NCBI RefSeq assembly: GCF_006335145.1
Contig: NZ_VDMN01000001.1
Span: 186,001 to 250,000 of the forward strand
Source of the DNA: Aliirhizobium smilacinae
Lineage (GTDB): Bacteria > Pseudomonadota > Alphaproteobacteria > Rhizobiales > Rhizobiaceae
DNA: 64,000 nucleotides
Reading direction: 5' to 3'
Part shown: positions 53,331 to 61,759 of the stretch, one piece after another
How positions within the stretch are numbered: the stretch's first letter is position 1
Layout: each line of letters begins with the position of its first letter
The notes under the pieces: model-generated
Database searches by the model: none
Told to the model about the DNA's origin: nothing
Seen by the model: the letters and a program-made list of their open reading frames with translations, nothing else
Program-made: the position numbers and the translations under genes

Positions 53331-53972
53331 ATGGGTAAGGATCAAATTGTGTCGGAAAGTGATTTTCCGGCTATGGAACGTTCCAATCGCGAAAAAGTTC
53401 ACGTGATTGCGTGTGGAGCGATCGCAAGGGAAATTATCGCTGTTTCCCGGCAACAGGGGCTCGACCATATCGACCTCAATTGTCTGCCCGCGATCTGGCA
53501 CGCCTACCCGCAGAAGATCGTTCCAGGACTGGAAAAAGCGGTCGCCGCAGCACGCAAAAGCGGCTTTTCACGCATCTTCTTTGCCTATGCCGATTGCGGC
53601 ACCGGCGGCGAGATCGACCGGCTCTGCGAGCGCGAGGGCATTGACCGGATCGAAGGACCGCATTGCTATTCGTTCTTTTCCGGCAACGATGCGTTCAACG
53701 ACAAGGCGGACGACGATCTGCTTGCTTTTTTCCTGACCGATTTTCTCGCCCGCCAATTCCGCGCTTTCGTCATTGAGCCGCTCGGCCTTGATCGCCATCC
53801 CGAGCTGAAACCGATGTATTTCGGCAATTACAGGAAGCTGATCTATCTCTCGCAGGAAGAGGACGAAGACTTGAAGCGCAAGGCGCAGGAGGCGGCGGAT
53901 TATCTCGGGCTGGAATACGAATATCGCTTCACCGGCTATGGCGATCTGACCTCGGCGATGCGATCGGCGTGA
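53331..53972 (+). CDS. DUF1638 protein of corrinoid methyltransferase clusters
   Basis: A 213-residue soluble protein. VHVIACGAIAREIIAVSRQQGL, DHIDLNCLPAIWHAYPQKI and FFAYADCGTGGEIDRLCEREGIDRIEGPHCYSFF match DUF1638, with conserved Cys and His that could bind metal or corrinoid. The family is repeatedly found beside corrinoid methyltransferases and may assist activation or cobalt handling; function is not established. Start ATG 53331 (an alternative at codon 15). It is preceded by the antisense lipoprotein gene. Confidence 0.85.
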   Translation: MGKDQIVSESDFPAMERSNREKVHVIACGAIAREIIAVSRQQGLDHIDLNCLPAIWHAYPQKIVPGLEKAVAAARKSGFSRIFFAYADCGTGGEIDRLCEREGIDRIEGPHCYSFFSGNDAFNDKADDDLLAFFLTDFLARQFRAFVIEPLGLDRHPELKPMYFGNYRKLIYLSQEEDEDLKRKAQEAADYLGLEYEYRFTGYGDLTSAMRSA

Positions 53973-54108
53973 AGCCTTGTCGGATCCATGCAATGCAAAA
54001 CGTTACGAATACCGAACGGCGTCGTTTTTTGCTTGCCGCTACGTCGTGTGAAGCACAGAGCGAACGGAAAGGCCGGTGCATGTTCAACATGGTCATACGG
54101 AGGAATTC

Positions 54109-54411
54109 ATGGCGGATCGCATCGTCGTCTTCTGGCGGGATATCCCGGCTCAGGTAATCATCAAGAAGGGACGACAGACCGCCAAGCGCGAGCTTTCGTT
54201 ACGTTTCACCGAGGCGATCGATATGTGTGCCATGCGCACGGGTGCTGCCGAAACCGACGATTATCTCGCCGAATGGCGCAAGGCCGATTCGGTTCCGGTG
54301 TCCGACGATTTGGAAGCTGAGGCGGACAGGGCCGCTGCCGAGCTGGAAGCAGCATACGACAAGGAAAAACTCGTGGCGCTGGTAAAGGCCGGCGGCCGCG
54401 AAAGCGCCTGA
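54109..54411 (+). CDS. virulence-factor-domain small protein
   Basis: A 100-residue protein starting MADRIVVFWRDIPAQVIIKKGRQTAKRELSLRFTEAIDMCAMR, which matches the small virulence-factor family (PF13769-type; family name recalled, not searched). GGAGGA precedes ATG 54109. Despite the family label nothing points to virulence. Its repeated place in methyltransfer clusters with DUF1638 suggests an accessory role there (inference). The C-terminal 40 residues are Ala/Glu-rich helix. Confidence 0.75.
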   Translation: MADRIVVFWRDIPAQVIIKKGRQTAKRELSLRFTEAIDMCAMRTGAAETDDYLAEWRKADSVPVSDDLEAEADRAAAELEAAYDKEKLVALVKAGGRESA

Positions 54412-54459
54412 ACCCAACCAGCATTCGACAATCAGCCTTCCCAACAGCCGGAGAAAGAT

Positions 54460-55422
54460 ATGACCCGCACCATCGTCGCATCCGCAAGCCGGGAAGTCAT
54501 CATCGGTTTCGACCAGCCCTTCTGCGTCATCGGCGAGCGGATCAACCCGACGGGGCGCAAGAAACTCGCTGCCGAGATGATCGCGGGCAATTTCGACACG
54601 GTCATCAGGGATGCGCTGGAACAGGTGGCCGCGGGCGCGACGATGCTCGACGTCAATGCCGGGGTCACTTCGGTAAACCCGAACGAAACGGAGCCGGGCC
54701 TGCTGGTACGGACGCTGGAAATCGTCCAGGGGCTCGTCGACGTGCCGCTGTCGATAGACAGTTCGGTGACGGCTGCAATCGAGGCGGCGCTGAAGATTGC
54801 CAAGGGTCGGCCGCTGGTCAACTCCGTCACCGGCGAGGAGGAAAAACTCGAAGCCATCCTGCCGCTTTGCAAGAAATACGACGTACCGGTCGTGGCAATC
54901 TCCAATGACGAGACCGGCATCTCGATGGACCCGGACGTGCGTTTTGCGGTGGCGAAAAAGATCGTCGAGCGCGCCGCGGATTACGGGATCAAATCGCACG
55001 ATATCGTCGTTGATCCGCTGGTCATGCCGATCGGCGCGCTGGGCGATGCGGGCCGGCAGGTCTTCGCGCTTTTGCGGCGCTTGCGCGAGGAGCTGAAGGT
55101 CAACACGACCTGCGGGTTATCGAACATTTCCTTCGGCCTTCCGCATCGTCACGGGATCAATGCCGGCTTCATTCCGATGGTGATCGGCGCCGGCATGACG
55201 AGCGCGATCATGAACCCGTGCCGGCCGCAGGAAATGGAGGCGGTACGCGCCGCCAATGTGCTAAATGGCACCGACCAGAACTGCACGAACTGGATCATGA
55301 CCTATCGCGACTATAAGCCTGCCGAAGGCGGCGCGGCGGCGGCCAGCCCTGCCCCATCGACCAGCGGTGGTCGCCGTGGCGGACGGGCCGCACGGGCGGG
55401 CGCAGGTGCGGCGACGGAGTAG
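54460..55422 (+). CDS. methyltetrahydrofolate:corrinoid methyltransferase (pterin-binding domain)
   Basis: A 320-residue TIM barrel of the pterin-binding (DHPS-like) family. The N-terminal motif VIGERINPTGRKKLAAEMIAG, the DVNAG sequence TMLDVNAGV, SIDSSVTAAIEAAL and LSNISFGLPHR are typical of MetH/AcsE/MtgA pterin domains. It should move methyl from the corrinoid protein to tetrahydrofolate, feeding one-carbon metabolism. The C-terminus is a Gly/Ala/Arg-rich tail (SGGRRGGRAARAGAGA), mirroring the leader of the MttB-type protein. Spacing to the activator gene is 10 bases. Confidence 0.92.
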   Translation: MTRTIVASASREVIIGFDQPFCVIGERINPTGRKKLAAEMIAGNFDTVIRDALEQVAAGATMLDVNAGVTSVNPNETEPGLLVRTLEIVQGLVDVPLSIDSSVTAAIEAALKIAKGRPLVNSVTGEEEKLEAILPLCKKYDVPVVAISNDETGISMDPDVRFAVAKKIVERAADYGIKSHDIVVDPLVMPIGALGDAGRQVFALLRRLREELKVNTTCGLSNISFGLPHRHGINAGFIPMVIGAGMTSAIMNPCRPQEMEAVRAANVLNGTDQNCTNWIMTYRDYKPAEGGAAAASPAPSTSGGRRGGRAARAGAGAATE

Positions 55423-55432
55423 GCAAACAAGA

Positions 55433-57472
55433 ATGGCAGACCTTTCCCAACGAGATCCCCTCGTCCTGTTCATGCCGTCCGGCAAGCGTGGCCGGTTTGC
55501 TGTCGGCACGCCGGTGCTCGAAGCCGCGCGGCAACTCGGGGTCTATGTCGAGAGCGTGTGCGGCGGGCGGGCGACCTGCGGGCGCTGTCAGATCTCGGTG
55601 CAGGAAGGCAATTTCGCCAAACACGGGATCACCTCGTCAGTCGACCACCTCTCGCAGGTCGGGCCGAAAGAGGAGCGTTACGACCGGGTGCGCGGACTGC
55701 CCGATGGACGCAGGCTTTCCTGTTCGACGCAAATTCTAGGTGATCTGGTCATCGACGTGCCGCAGGATACTGTCATCAACGCTCAGGTGGTGCGCAAGGC
55801 TGCCGACGAGCGGGTTTTCGACCGCAATCCGGCGGTGCGCATGTGTTATGTCGAGGTCGAGGAACCCGACATGGAAAAGCCGCTCGGTGATCTCGACCGG
55901 CTGAAACTGGCGCTTTCGACCGACTGGCATTTCGATGATGTCGAGGTCGATTTCCATATCATCCCGCAGGTGCAGCAGATCATGCGCAAGGGCGAATGGA
56001 AGGTGACGGCTGCGATCCACAAGGACCGCGAAGACGAGCGCCCTCGCCTGATCGCGCTTTATCCGGGTCTGAAGAACGAGGCTTACGGGATCGCCTGTGA
56101 TATCGGCTCGACGACGATCGCCATGCACCTGTCGTCGCTTCTATCCGGCCGTACGGTGGCGTCGGCCGGCACGTCCAATCCACAGATCCGCTTCGGCGAG
56201 GACCTGATGAGCCGGGTTTCCTATGTGATGATGAATCCTGACGGGCGCGCCGCGATGACGGAGGCCGTACGCGAGGCTCTGAACGGGCTGATCGACAAAG
56301 TCTGCGCAGATGGCGAGATTTTTCGCACGGACATTCTCGACAGCGTGTTTGTCGGCAATCCGATCATGCATCATCTGTTTCTCGGCATCGACCCGACCGA
56401 ACTCGGTGGCGCGCCGTTTGCACCTGCTGTTTCCGGTGCTGTCGAGGTGAAGTCGGCTGAAATCGGCCTGCCGATGAATGCCGGCACACGCACCTATCTT
56501 CTGCCCTGCATTGCCGGGCATGTGGGGGCCGATGCAGCCGCCGCAACGCTGTCCGAAGGGCCGCATCGGCAAGACGAGATGATGCTGATGGTGGATATCG
56601 GCACCAATGCGGAAATCGTGCTCGGCAATCGTGCCCGCGTGGTTGCCGCATCTTCGCCCACAGGGCCCGCCTTCGAAGGCGCGGAAATTTCGTCGGGCCA
56701 GCGGGCGGCACCGGGCGCAATCGAACGTGTGCGCATCGACCCGCTCACACTCGAACCGCGTTTCCGGGTAATCGGCGTGGAGCCTTGGTCCGACGAGCCG
56801 GGTTTTGCCGAGGGCGTAGCGCAGGTCGGCGTGACGGGCATCTGCGGCTCCGCGATCATCGAGGTCATCGCCGAAATGTTTCTTACAGGGATCATTTCCG
56901 AAGACGGTGTCGTCGATGGAGCAATGGCCGGTCGCAGCCCGCGCATCCTCGAAAACGGTCGCACGTTCTCCTACCTGCTGCATGATGGCACGCCGAGGAT
57001 CACGGTAACGCAGAACGACGTGCGCGCCATCCAGCTTGCCAAGGCCGCCCTTTATGCCGGCGTCAAACTGCTGATGGACAAACAGGGCATGGACCACGTG
57101 GACCGGATCGGGCTTGCCGGCGCCTTCGGCACGTTCATCGACCCGAAATATGCGATGGTGCTGGGCCTGATCCCCGATTGCGATCTGGACAAAGTGAAGG
57201 CCGTCGGCAATGCGGCGGGCACGGGAGCCCGGATGTGTCTGCTCAACCGCGACTACCGGCGCGAAATCGAAAGGACTGTCCAGCAGATCGAGAAAATCGA
57301 GACTGCGCTGGAACCGAAATTCCAGGAGCATTTCGTTGCCGCGATGGCATTGCCGAACAAGGTCGATGCCTTTCCGAACCTTGCTCTGGTTGTCACATTG
57401 CCGGAACGAAAGGGCGCTGCGGATGCAGGCGGAGACGGTGGACGCAGAAGGCGCCGCTCACGCGATACGTGA
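55433..57472 (+). CDS. reductive activator of corrinoid enzymes (RACE/RamA-like, ASKHA domain)
   Basis: A 679-residue protein. The N-terminal plant-type [2Fe-2S] ferredoxin domain has Cys43, Cys49, Cys52 and Cys97 (CGGRATCGRC). Linker domains lead to an actin-like ASKHA ATPase from about residue 215 (YGIACDIGSTTIAMHL, MLMVDIGTNAEIVLGN, GLAGAFGTFIDPKYA). COG3894-type enzymes reduce inactive Co(II) corrinoid to Co(I) with ATP. The C-terminus ends in a basic DGGRRRRRSRDT tail. ATG 55433 is chosen because an upstream extension lies in the previous gene. A stem near the stop (57452-57480) may terminate transcription. Confidence 0.93.
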   Translation: MADLSQRDPLVLFMPSGKRGRFAVGTPVLEAARQLGVYVESVCGGRATCGRCQISVQEGNFAKHGITSSVDHLSQVGPKEERYDRVRGLPDGRRLSCSTQILGDLVIDVPQDTVINAQVVRKAADERVFDRNPAVRMCYVEVEEPDMEKPLGDLDRLKLALSTDWHFDDVEVDFHIIPQVQQIMRKGEWKVTAAIHKDREDERPRLIALYPGLKNEAYGIACDIGSTTIAMHLSSLLSGRTVASAGTSNPQIRFGEDLMSRVSYVMMNPDGRAAMTEAVREALNGLIDKVCADGEIFRTDILDSVFVGNPIMHHLFLGIDPTELGGAPFAPAVSGAVEVKSAEIGLPMNAGTRTYLLPCIAGHVGADAAAATLSEGPHRQDEMMLMVDIGTNAEIVLGNRARVVAASSPTGPAFEGAEISSGQRAAPGAIERVRIDPLTLEPRFRVIGVEPWSDEPGFAEGVAQVGVTGICGSAIIEVIAEMFLTGIISEDGVVDGAMAGRSPRILENGRTFSYLLHDGTPRITVTQNDVRAIQLAKAALYAGVKLLMDKQGMDHVDRIGLAGAFGTFIDPKYAMVLGLIPDCDLDKVKAVGNAAGTGARMCLLNRDYRREIERTVQQIEKIETALEPKFQEHFVAAMALPNKVDAFPNLALVVTLPERKGAADAGGDGGRRRRRSRDT

Positions 57473-57505
57473 ACAGCGCCTGATAATTCTCTGAAATATC
57501 TGCGT

Positions 57506-58402
57506 TTAAGCCGCGACGGATTCCAGCGACGAGAAGGCATCCCTGATGCTTTCGGCAACCGCCTTGGCGGGAACCGACAGGTTTGGCGCTGTCAAAAGCC
57601 GGATGTCGAAGGTGATGAGATCCGGCATGCCTTCCTTGGGCCCGAGAATCTGCATGTCGCCGGTGATGTAGGAAAGCGGGAACGGCGCGATCGCCAGATC
57701 GGAGACAACCGCGGCACGCTGCGCCATCGTGTGGGCGCTGGCATAGGCGATACGATAAGGCCGCTTCTGCTTGTCCAGCTGCGACAGCGCATCGTTGCGC
57801 CAGACGCAGCCTTCTTCCCAGACAGAAACCGGAAGCGGATCGCGCAGATAGGCATTGCCGCATTTGGCGCCGGCCCAGACCAGCTTTTCGGTATGGATGA
57901 TCTCGCCGACAGTCGGGAACGGCCGTGTGGCGCAGTTGATCAGCGCCAGATCCAGCCGCTGCTCCTCCATGCGCTTGCGCAGCAACAGGCTCTGGTCGAC
58001 GGTGACATCGACCATTATCCCGGGAAAATGCTCGCCGAAATCCTTCAGGATCTTCGGCAGAAGCCTTTCGGATACATCGTCCGGGGCACCGAGACGCACG
58101 ACGCCGGAGAGTTCCGGCATGACAAAGCGCGACACGGCCTCGTTGGAGAGCGCCAGCATCCGCCGGGCATAAGACAGCAAAATCTCTCCATGCTGTGTGA
58201 GCGTGACCGAACGGGCATCGCGCAGGAAGAGCGTCGATTTCAGCTGCTCTTCCAGCTTTTTGATCTGCATCGAGACCGCGGAAGGCGTTCGCAGTACGAC
58301 ATCGGCAGCCGTCGAGAAATTGCCTGTCTCGGCAATGGCGACGAAGGTGCGCAGGACATCGTTATCGAGGAGTGGAAGCGGTGTGCGGAACGGTACGGTC
58401 AT
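57506..58402 (-). CDS. LysR-family transcriptional regulator
   Basis: A 298-residue regulator. Winged helix-turn-helix LDNDVLRTFVAIAETGNFSTAADVVLRTPSAVSMQIKKLEEQLKSTLF at the N-terminus, and a two-lobed effector domain. Start 58402 (MTVPFRTPLPLL) is preferred over an upstream ATG at 58444. It is divergent from the small DUF1127 gene. LysR regulators of the LsrB/VtlR group in Rhizobiales control DUF1127 genes, and the N-terminus is of that type, so this could be a paralogue (inference). It converges with the RACE gene. Confidence 0.9.
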   Translation of the reverse strand: MTVPFRTPLPLLDNDVLRTFVAIAETGNFSTAADVVLRTPSAVSMQIKKLEEQLKSTLFLRDARSVTLTQHGEILLSYARRMLALSNEAVSRFVMPELSGVVRLGAPDDVSERLLPKILKDFGEHFPGIMVDVTVDQSLLLRKRMEEQRLDLALINCATRPFPTVGEIIHTEKLVWAGAKCGNAYLRDPLPVSVWEEGCVWRNDALSQLDKQKRPYRIAYASAHTMAQRAAVVSDLAIAPFPLSYITGDMQILGPKEGMPDLITFDIRLLTAPNLSVPAKAVAESIRDAFSSLESVAA

Positions 58403-58439
58403 CGGAACACCTATCAATTTTTCTGAACATAAGCACCAT

Positions 58440-58454
58440 ATCATTTCGTTTGAT
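58440..58454. promoter_or_regulatory. candidate LysR-type binding dyad
   Basis: ATCATTTCGTTTGAT contains ATCA-N7-TGAT, compatible with the T-N11-A pattern of LysR sites. It lies in the LysR/DUF1127 gap, 38 bases from the LysR start. Weak evidence. Confidence 0.4.
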
Positions 58455-58625
58455 TGAATGTCAAACCGGGAGGATACTGCAAATTGTCAAATGCAGGCGT
58501 CGGTTGAAAACCAAAACAAATGAGTTCCGCCGCAAGCATCTGACCGATTGATGAATTGGCGTTGTCCGCTCTCCCGGCGGAAGGCGTCCGTGAAACAGGA
58601 TAGAAACACCCAAGGAGCAAATAAC

Positions 58626-58823
58626 ATGACCACGATCACCTATCTCGACCAGCGCCGCCTAGGCGCTCCATCGAAGCCCCGCAACACTCGTCCGGAACCG
58701 GCTATGTCTCTGTTCGAGCGCGCAGCTGCAGCCTGGAACCGTCGCAAGACGGAACGCATGCTTGAAGGACTTCCACAGGAAATCCGCAAGGATATCGGCT
58801 GGCCGACAACGACCGGCAAGTGA
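58626..58823 (+). CDS. DUF1127 small protein
   Basis: A 65-residue basic protein, MTTITYLDQRRLGAPSKPRNT..., with the C-terminal DUF1127 motif AAAAWNRRKTERMLEGLPQEIRKDIGWP. AAGGAG lies 8 bases before ATG 58626. Small DUF1127 proteins act in RNA turnover, phosphate/carbon metabolism and stress in Rhizobiales, often under LysR control. Its hairpin terminator follows at 58833-58849. Confidence 0.9.
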   Translation: MTTITYLDQRRLGAPSKPRNTRPEPAMSLFERAAAAWNRRKTERMLEGLPQEIRKDIGWPTTTGK

Positions 58824-58832
58824 TGGCCGGAG

Positions 58833-58849
58833 CGGGGATGCCCCGTTTT
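58833..58849 (+). terminator. rho-independent terminator of DUF1127 gene
   Basis: CGGGG-ATG-CCCCG-TTTT, a short GC stem followed by four Ts, with an outer GGCCGG/CCGGCC pair extending it. Confidence 0.65.
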
Positions 58850-58891
58850 ACCGGCCGGACATTTCCGGCGACAATGAAATCCGAACAATAA

Positions 58892-58925
58892 ACATGGTCC
58901 GCCAGCTTGCTGCTGCGGACCATGT
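58892..58925. repeat. strong hairpin in the DUF1127-glxA gap
   Basis: ACATGGTCCGC and GCGGACCATGT form an 11-bp perfect stem with a 12-base loop CAGCTTGCTGCT. No T-tract. It may be a small-RNA stem or leader structure. The remaining gap (58850-59108) has no believable gene. Confidence 0.5.
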
Positions 58926-59108
58926 CGCATTCCGGCAATAGGCTGAAATAGCTGAAAACCGATGGCCTATCACGAGTGCGACGCCTGGATGTCGCAAATA
59001 TGCCATTTCCCTGTCGTCAAAAGCTCTTGTAATCAATTGTGTCCATGCGAATGTCGCTTTTGAAGCAATGCAAGACCGCATCAAGCGGCGGCAAGGGGAA
59101 CTACGACA

Positions 59109-60137
59109 ATGGATCTTACCAGCAAGCCACAGGTTCAGAAGCGCGCGATCGTCTTCTTTCTCGTCCCGCACTTCACCATGCTGCCGTTTTCAGCCGCGAT
59201 CGAAACGCTGCGCATCGCCAACCGTATGCTCGGATATTCCGCCTATACTTGGCGGCTCTGTTCCGCCGATGGCCAGAAGGTATATTCGTCGAGCGGCATC
59301 GGCATAGAGGTCAATTCGTCGCTGGCGGACGAACGGCGAAATCTCGGCGGAGAAAGCCGGCCCAACATGGTTCTCGTCTGTTCCGGCATCTATGTCGAGG
59401 AATTCAACAACAAGTCCGTCAACGCCTGGCTGCGCGAGACCTATAATCGCGGCATAGCCGTCGGCAGCCTGTGCACCGGCGCGCATGTCCTGGCCCAGGC
59501 AGGCCTGCTCAACGGCAAGCGTTGCGCCATCCATTGGGAGAACCTTCCCGGTTTCTCCGAGGCGTTTCCGCAGGCGGAAGTTTATGCCGATCTCTATGAA
59601 GTCGACGGCAATCTCTACACCTGCGCCGGCGGCACCGCCTCGCTGGACATGATGCTCAACCTGATCGGTCAGGATTTCGGCGACAACCTCGTCAACCGTA
59701 TCTGCGAGCAGCAGTTGACCGACCGGGTGCGCAACCCGCATGACCGTCAACGCCTGCCGTTGAGGGCCCGTCTCGGGGTGCAGAATTCGAAGGTGCTCTC
59801 GATCATCGAACTGATGGAAAACAACTTGGCGGAACCGCTGTCGCTGATCGAGATCGCCGACGATGCCGGCTTGTCCCGTCGCCAGATCGAACGGCTGTTC
59901 CGCCAGGAAATGGGACGCTCCCCTGCCCGCTATTATCTCGAGATCCGGCTGGACCGTGCCCGCCATCTCCTGGTGCAGTCATCCATGCCGGTGGTCGAAG
60001 TGGCCGTCGCCTGCGGCTTCGTTTCCGCCTCGCATTTTTCCAAATGCTATCGCGAGGTCTATAATCGCTCGCCGCAGCAGGAGCGCGCCGAGCGCAAGCT
60101 GACGCTCAACACGGTGCGCACCGGCGTGGTGGTCTGA
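59109..60137 (+). CDS. GlxA/AraC-family regulator (GbdR-like)
   Basis: A 342-residue regulator with an N-terminal DJ-1/PfpI-like amidotransferase fold (AIVFFLVPHFTMLPFSAAIETLRIANRMLG, SLCTGAHVLAQAGLLNGKRCAIHWENL) and a C-terminal AraC helix-turn-helix pair (SLIEIADDAGLSRRQIERLFRQEMGRSPARYYLEIRLDRA). It matches the GbdR/CdhR/ArgR group; GbdR activates glycine betaine and dimethylglycine catabolism in Pseudomonas. With betaine-type transporter and methyltransfer genes nearby, it is the likely activator of this region. Confidence 0.88.
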   Translation: MDLTSKPQVQKRAIVFFLVPHFTMLPFSAAIETLRIANRMLGYSAYTWRLCSADGQKVYSSSGIGIEVNSSLADERRNLGGESRPNMVLVCSGIYVEEFNNKSVNAWLRETYNRGIAVGSLCTGAHVLAQAGLLNGKRCAIHWENLPGFSEAFPQAEVYADLYEVDGNLYTCAGGTASLDMMLNLIGQDFGDNLVNRICEQQLTDRVRNPHDRQRLPLRARLGVQNSKVLSIIELMENNLAEPLSLIEIADDAGLSRRQIERLFRQEMGRSPARYYLEIRLDRARHLLVQSSMPVVEVAVACGFVSASHFSKCYREVYNRSPQQERAERKLTLNTVRTGVVV

Positions 60138-60172
60138 TTTCTCGATGAGTTTACGGCTCAACGCAGCCGTTA

Positions 60173-60260
60173 CCCTCGGGCTTGTCCCGAGGGGCTGCTA
60201 CGGTTCATTTTTTTTGCGATGTGAATAGATCCTAAGGACAAGCCCTAGGATGACGGAGGA
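60173..60260. repeat. degenerate copy of the dispersed palindromic repeat
   Basis: CCTCGGG-CTTGT-CCCGAGG (60174-60192) matches the core CTCGGGCTTGTCCCGAG of the 32225 hairpin. GATCCTAAGGACAAGCCCTAGGATGACG (in part, 60227-60255) forms an imperfect second stem. Located between glxA and the convergent ndh. Confidence 0.6.
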
Positions 60261-60294
60261 GAGCGACAAGCCTATCGTGTAGGCAGAGCCCTCG

Positions 60295-61560
60295 TTAAGC
60301 CTCGTCCTTCAACGTCTCTTTCTGGGTGATGAGACGCGCACTGTGCTGGCCGGACAGATAGATCCACAACCAGCTCCAGGCGACCGCGAGCCGCGATCGT
60401 GTGCCGATCAGGAAGTAGATGTGGGCGAGCCCCCATATCCACCAGGCAAGTCCACCCTTCAGCTTGATTTTGCCGAAATCGATGACGGCGGCGCGTTTGC
60501 CGATCGTCGCCAGGCTGCCCTGATGGAAATATTTGAAGGGAGCAGGCGCCGTTTTGTGCGCCAGCCGCGCCTTGATGACCCTGGCGACGTAGGAACCCTG
60601 TTGCTTGGCAGCAGGCGCGATGCCGGGAACCGGCTTGCCGTTTTCCTGTTTGACGAAGGCCGTATCGCCGATGACGAAGATGTTCGGATCATTCTGTATC
60701 GCGAGATCAGGACCGACGATTGTCCGCCCTGCCCGGTCCGCCTCGGCGCCGATCCATTGTGCGGCGGGAGATGCCTGCACGCCGGCGGCCCAGATCACGG
60801 TGCGGCACGGGATGAAGGTTTCGCCGACGGTGACGCCGTCCTCGGTGATGGCGGTCACCGGCTGGCCGACACGGACTTCGACGCCGAGCTTCTCCAGAGC
60901 GCTTTGGGCATAAGTGGAAAGGTCTTCGGAAAAAGCTGCGAGTACCCGCGGTCCGGCCTCGATCAGCATGACCTTCGTGCGCTTCGTATCGATCCTGCGG
61001 AATTCGGGGGCCAAAACCTCCTGCGCCAGCTCGGCGATCGTTCCGGCCATCTCGACACCGGTCGGGCCGGCACCGATGATTGCAAACGTCAGAAGCGCGT
61101 CGCGATCGGCGGTTTTTTCCGCCATCTCCGCGTGCTCGAAGGCGAGAAGGATACGTCGGCGCAGGGTCGTTGCGTCTTCCAGCGTTTTCAGGCCAGGCGC
61201 CAGCTTTTCCCATTCGTCGCGGCCAAAATAGGCGTGCCGCGCGCCGGTTGCCAGAACCAGCGTGTCATAGGGAACCTCTTGACCGGAATTCAGCTTCACC
61301 AGCCTCGCCGTCGTATCGACATCCACGACTTCGTCGAGAATGGTGGTGACATCCGGCCGGTCGCGATAAAGTCGGCGGATGGGCCAGGCGATTTCCGAGG
61401 TGGCGAGCAAGGTGGTGGCGACCTGATAGAGAAGCGGCTGAAACAGATGGTGATTGCGTCGGTCGATCAGCGTTATTTCAGTCCCGGTGCCTTTCAGCCC
61501 GTGAACAGTCTGGACTCCTCCAAAACCTCCGCCGACGACGACAATCCTATGTTTGGTCAC
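60295..61560 (-). CDS. ndh: type II NADH:quinone oxidoreductase
   Basis: A 421-residue FAD/NAD(P) enzyme with two Rossmann motifs: RIVVVGGGFGGVQT at the N-terminus and AIIGAGPTGVEMAGTIAEL around residue 170. QPLLYQVATTLLATSEIAWPIR and the C-terminal membrane-associating GGLAWWIWGLAHIYFLIG fit NDH-2. It oxidises NADH and reduces quinone without pumping protons. GTG 61560 is chosen because AGAGCG precedes it; an upstream ATG 61611 lies inside a hairpin (CATGCTGC-AAG-GCAGCATG, 61594-61612). Confidence 0.92.
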   Translation of the reverse strand: MTKHRIVVVGGGFGGVQTVHGLKGTGTEITLIDRRNHHLFQPLLYQVATTLLATSEIAWPIRRLYRDRPDVTTILDEVVDVDTTARLVKLNSGQEVPYDTLVLATGARHAYFGRDEWEKLAPGLKTLEDATTLRRRILLAFEHAEMAEKTADRDALLTFAIIGAGPTGVEMAGTIAELAQEVLAPEFRRIDTKRTKVMLIEAGPRVLAAFSEDLSTYAQSALEKLGVEVRVGQPVTAITEDGVTVGETFIPCRTVIWAAGVQASPAAQWIGAEADRAGRTIVGPDLAIQNDPNIFVIGDTAFVKQENGKPVPGIAPAAKQQGSYVARVIKARLAHKTAPAPFKYFHQGSLATIGKRAAVIDFGKIKLKGGLAWWIWGLAHIYFLIGTRSRLAVAWSWLWIYLSGQHSARLITQKETLKDEA

Positions 61561-61759
61561 TTTGAGCGCTCTTTCTGTTGGCAACTGACAACCCATGCTG
61601 CAAGGCAGCATGCCCAGATGCCGTTCCCAACCAAGGGAACCGCATCAACAGTGACTTAGGTTGACAATCCTCAAGAACAAATGCGTTGAGCGCATAGCAC
61701 TAATCCAATTCAGGTCGATCCGGTCGAAGGCGTGTCCATACTGGCGCGACCGCAATTGC

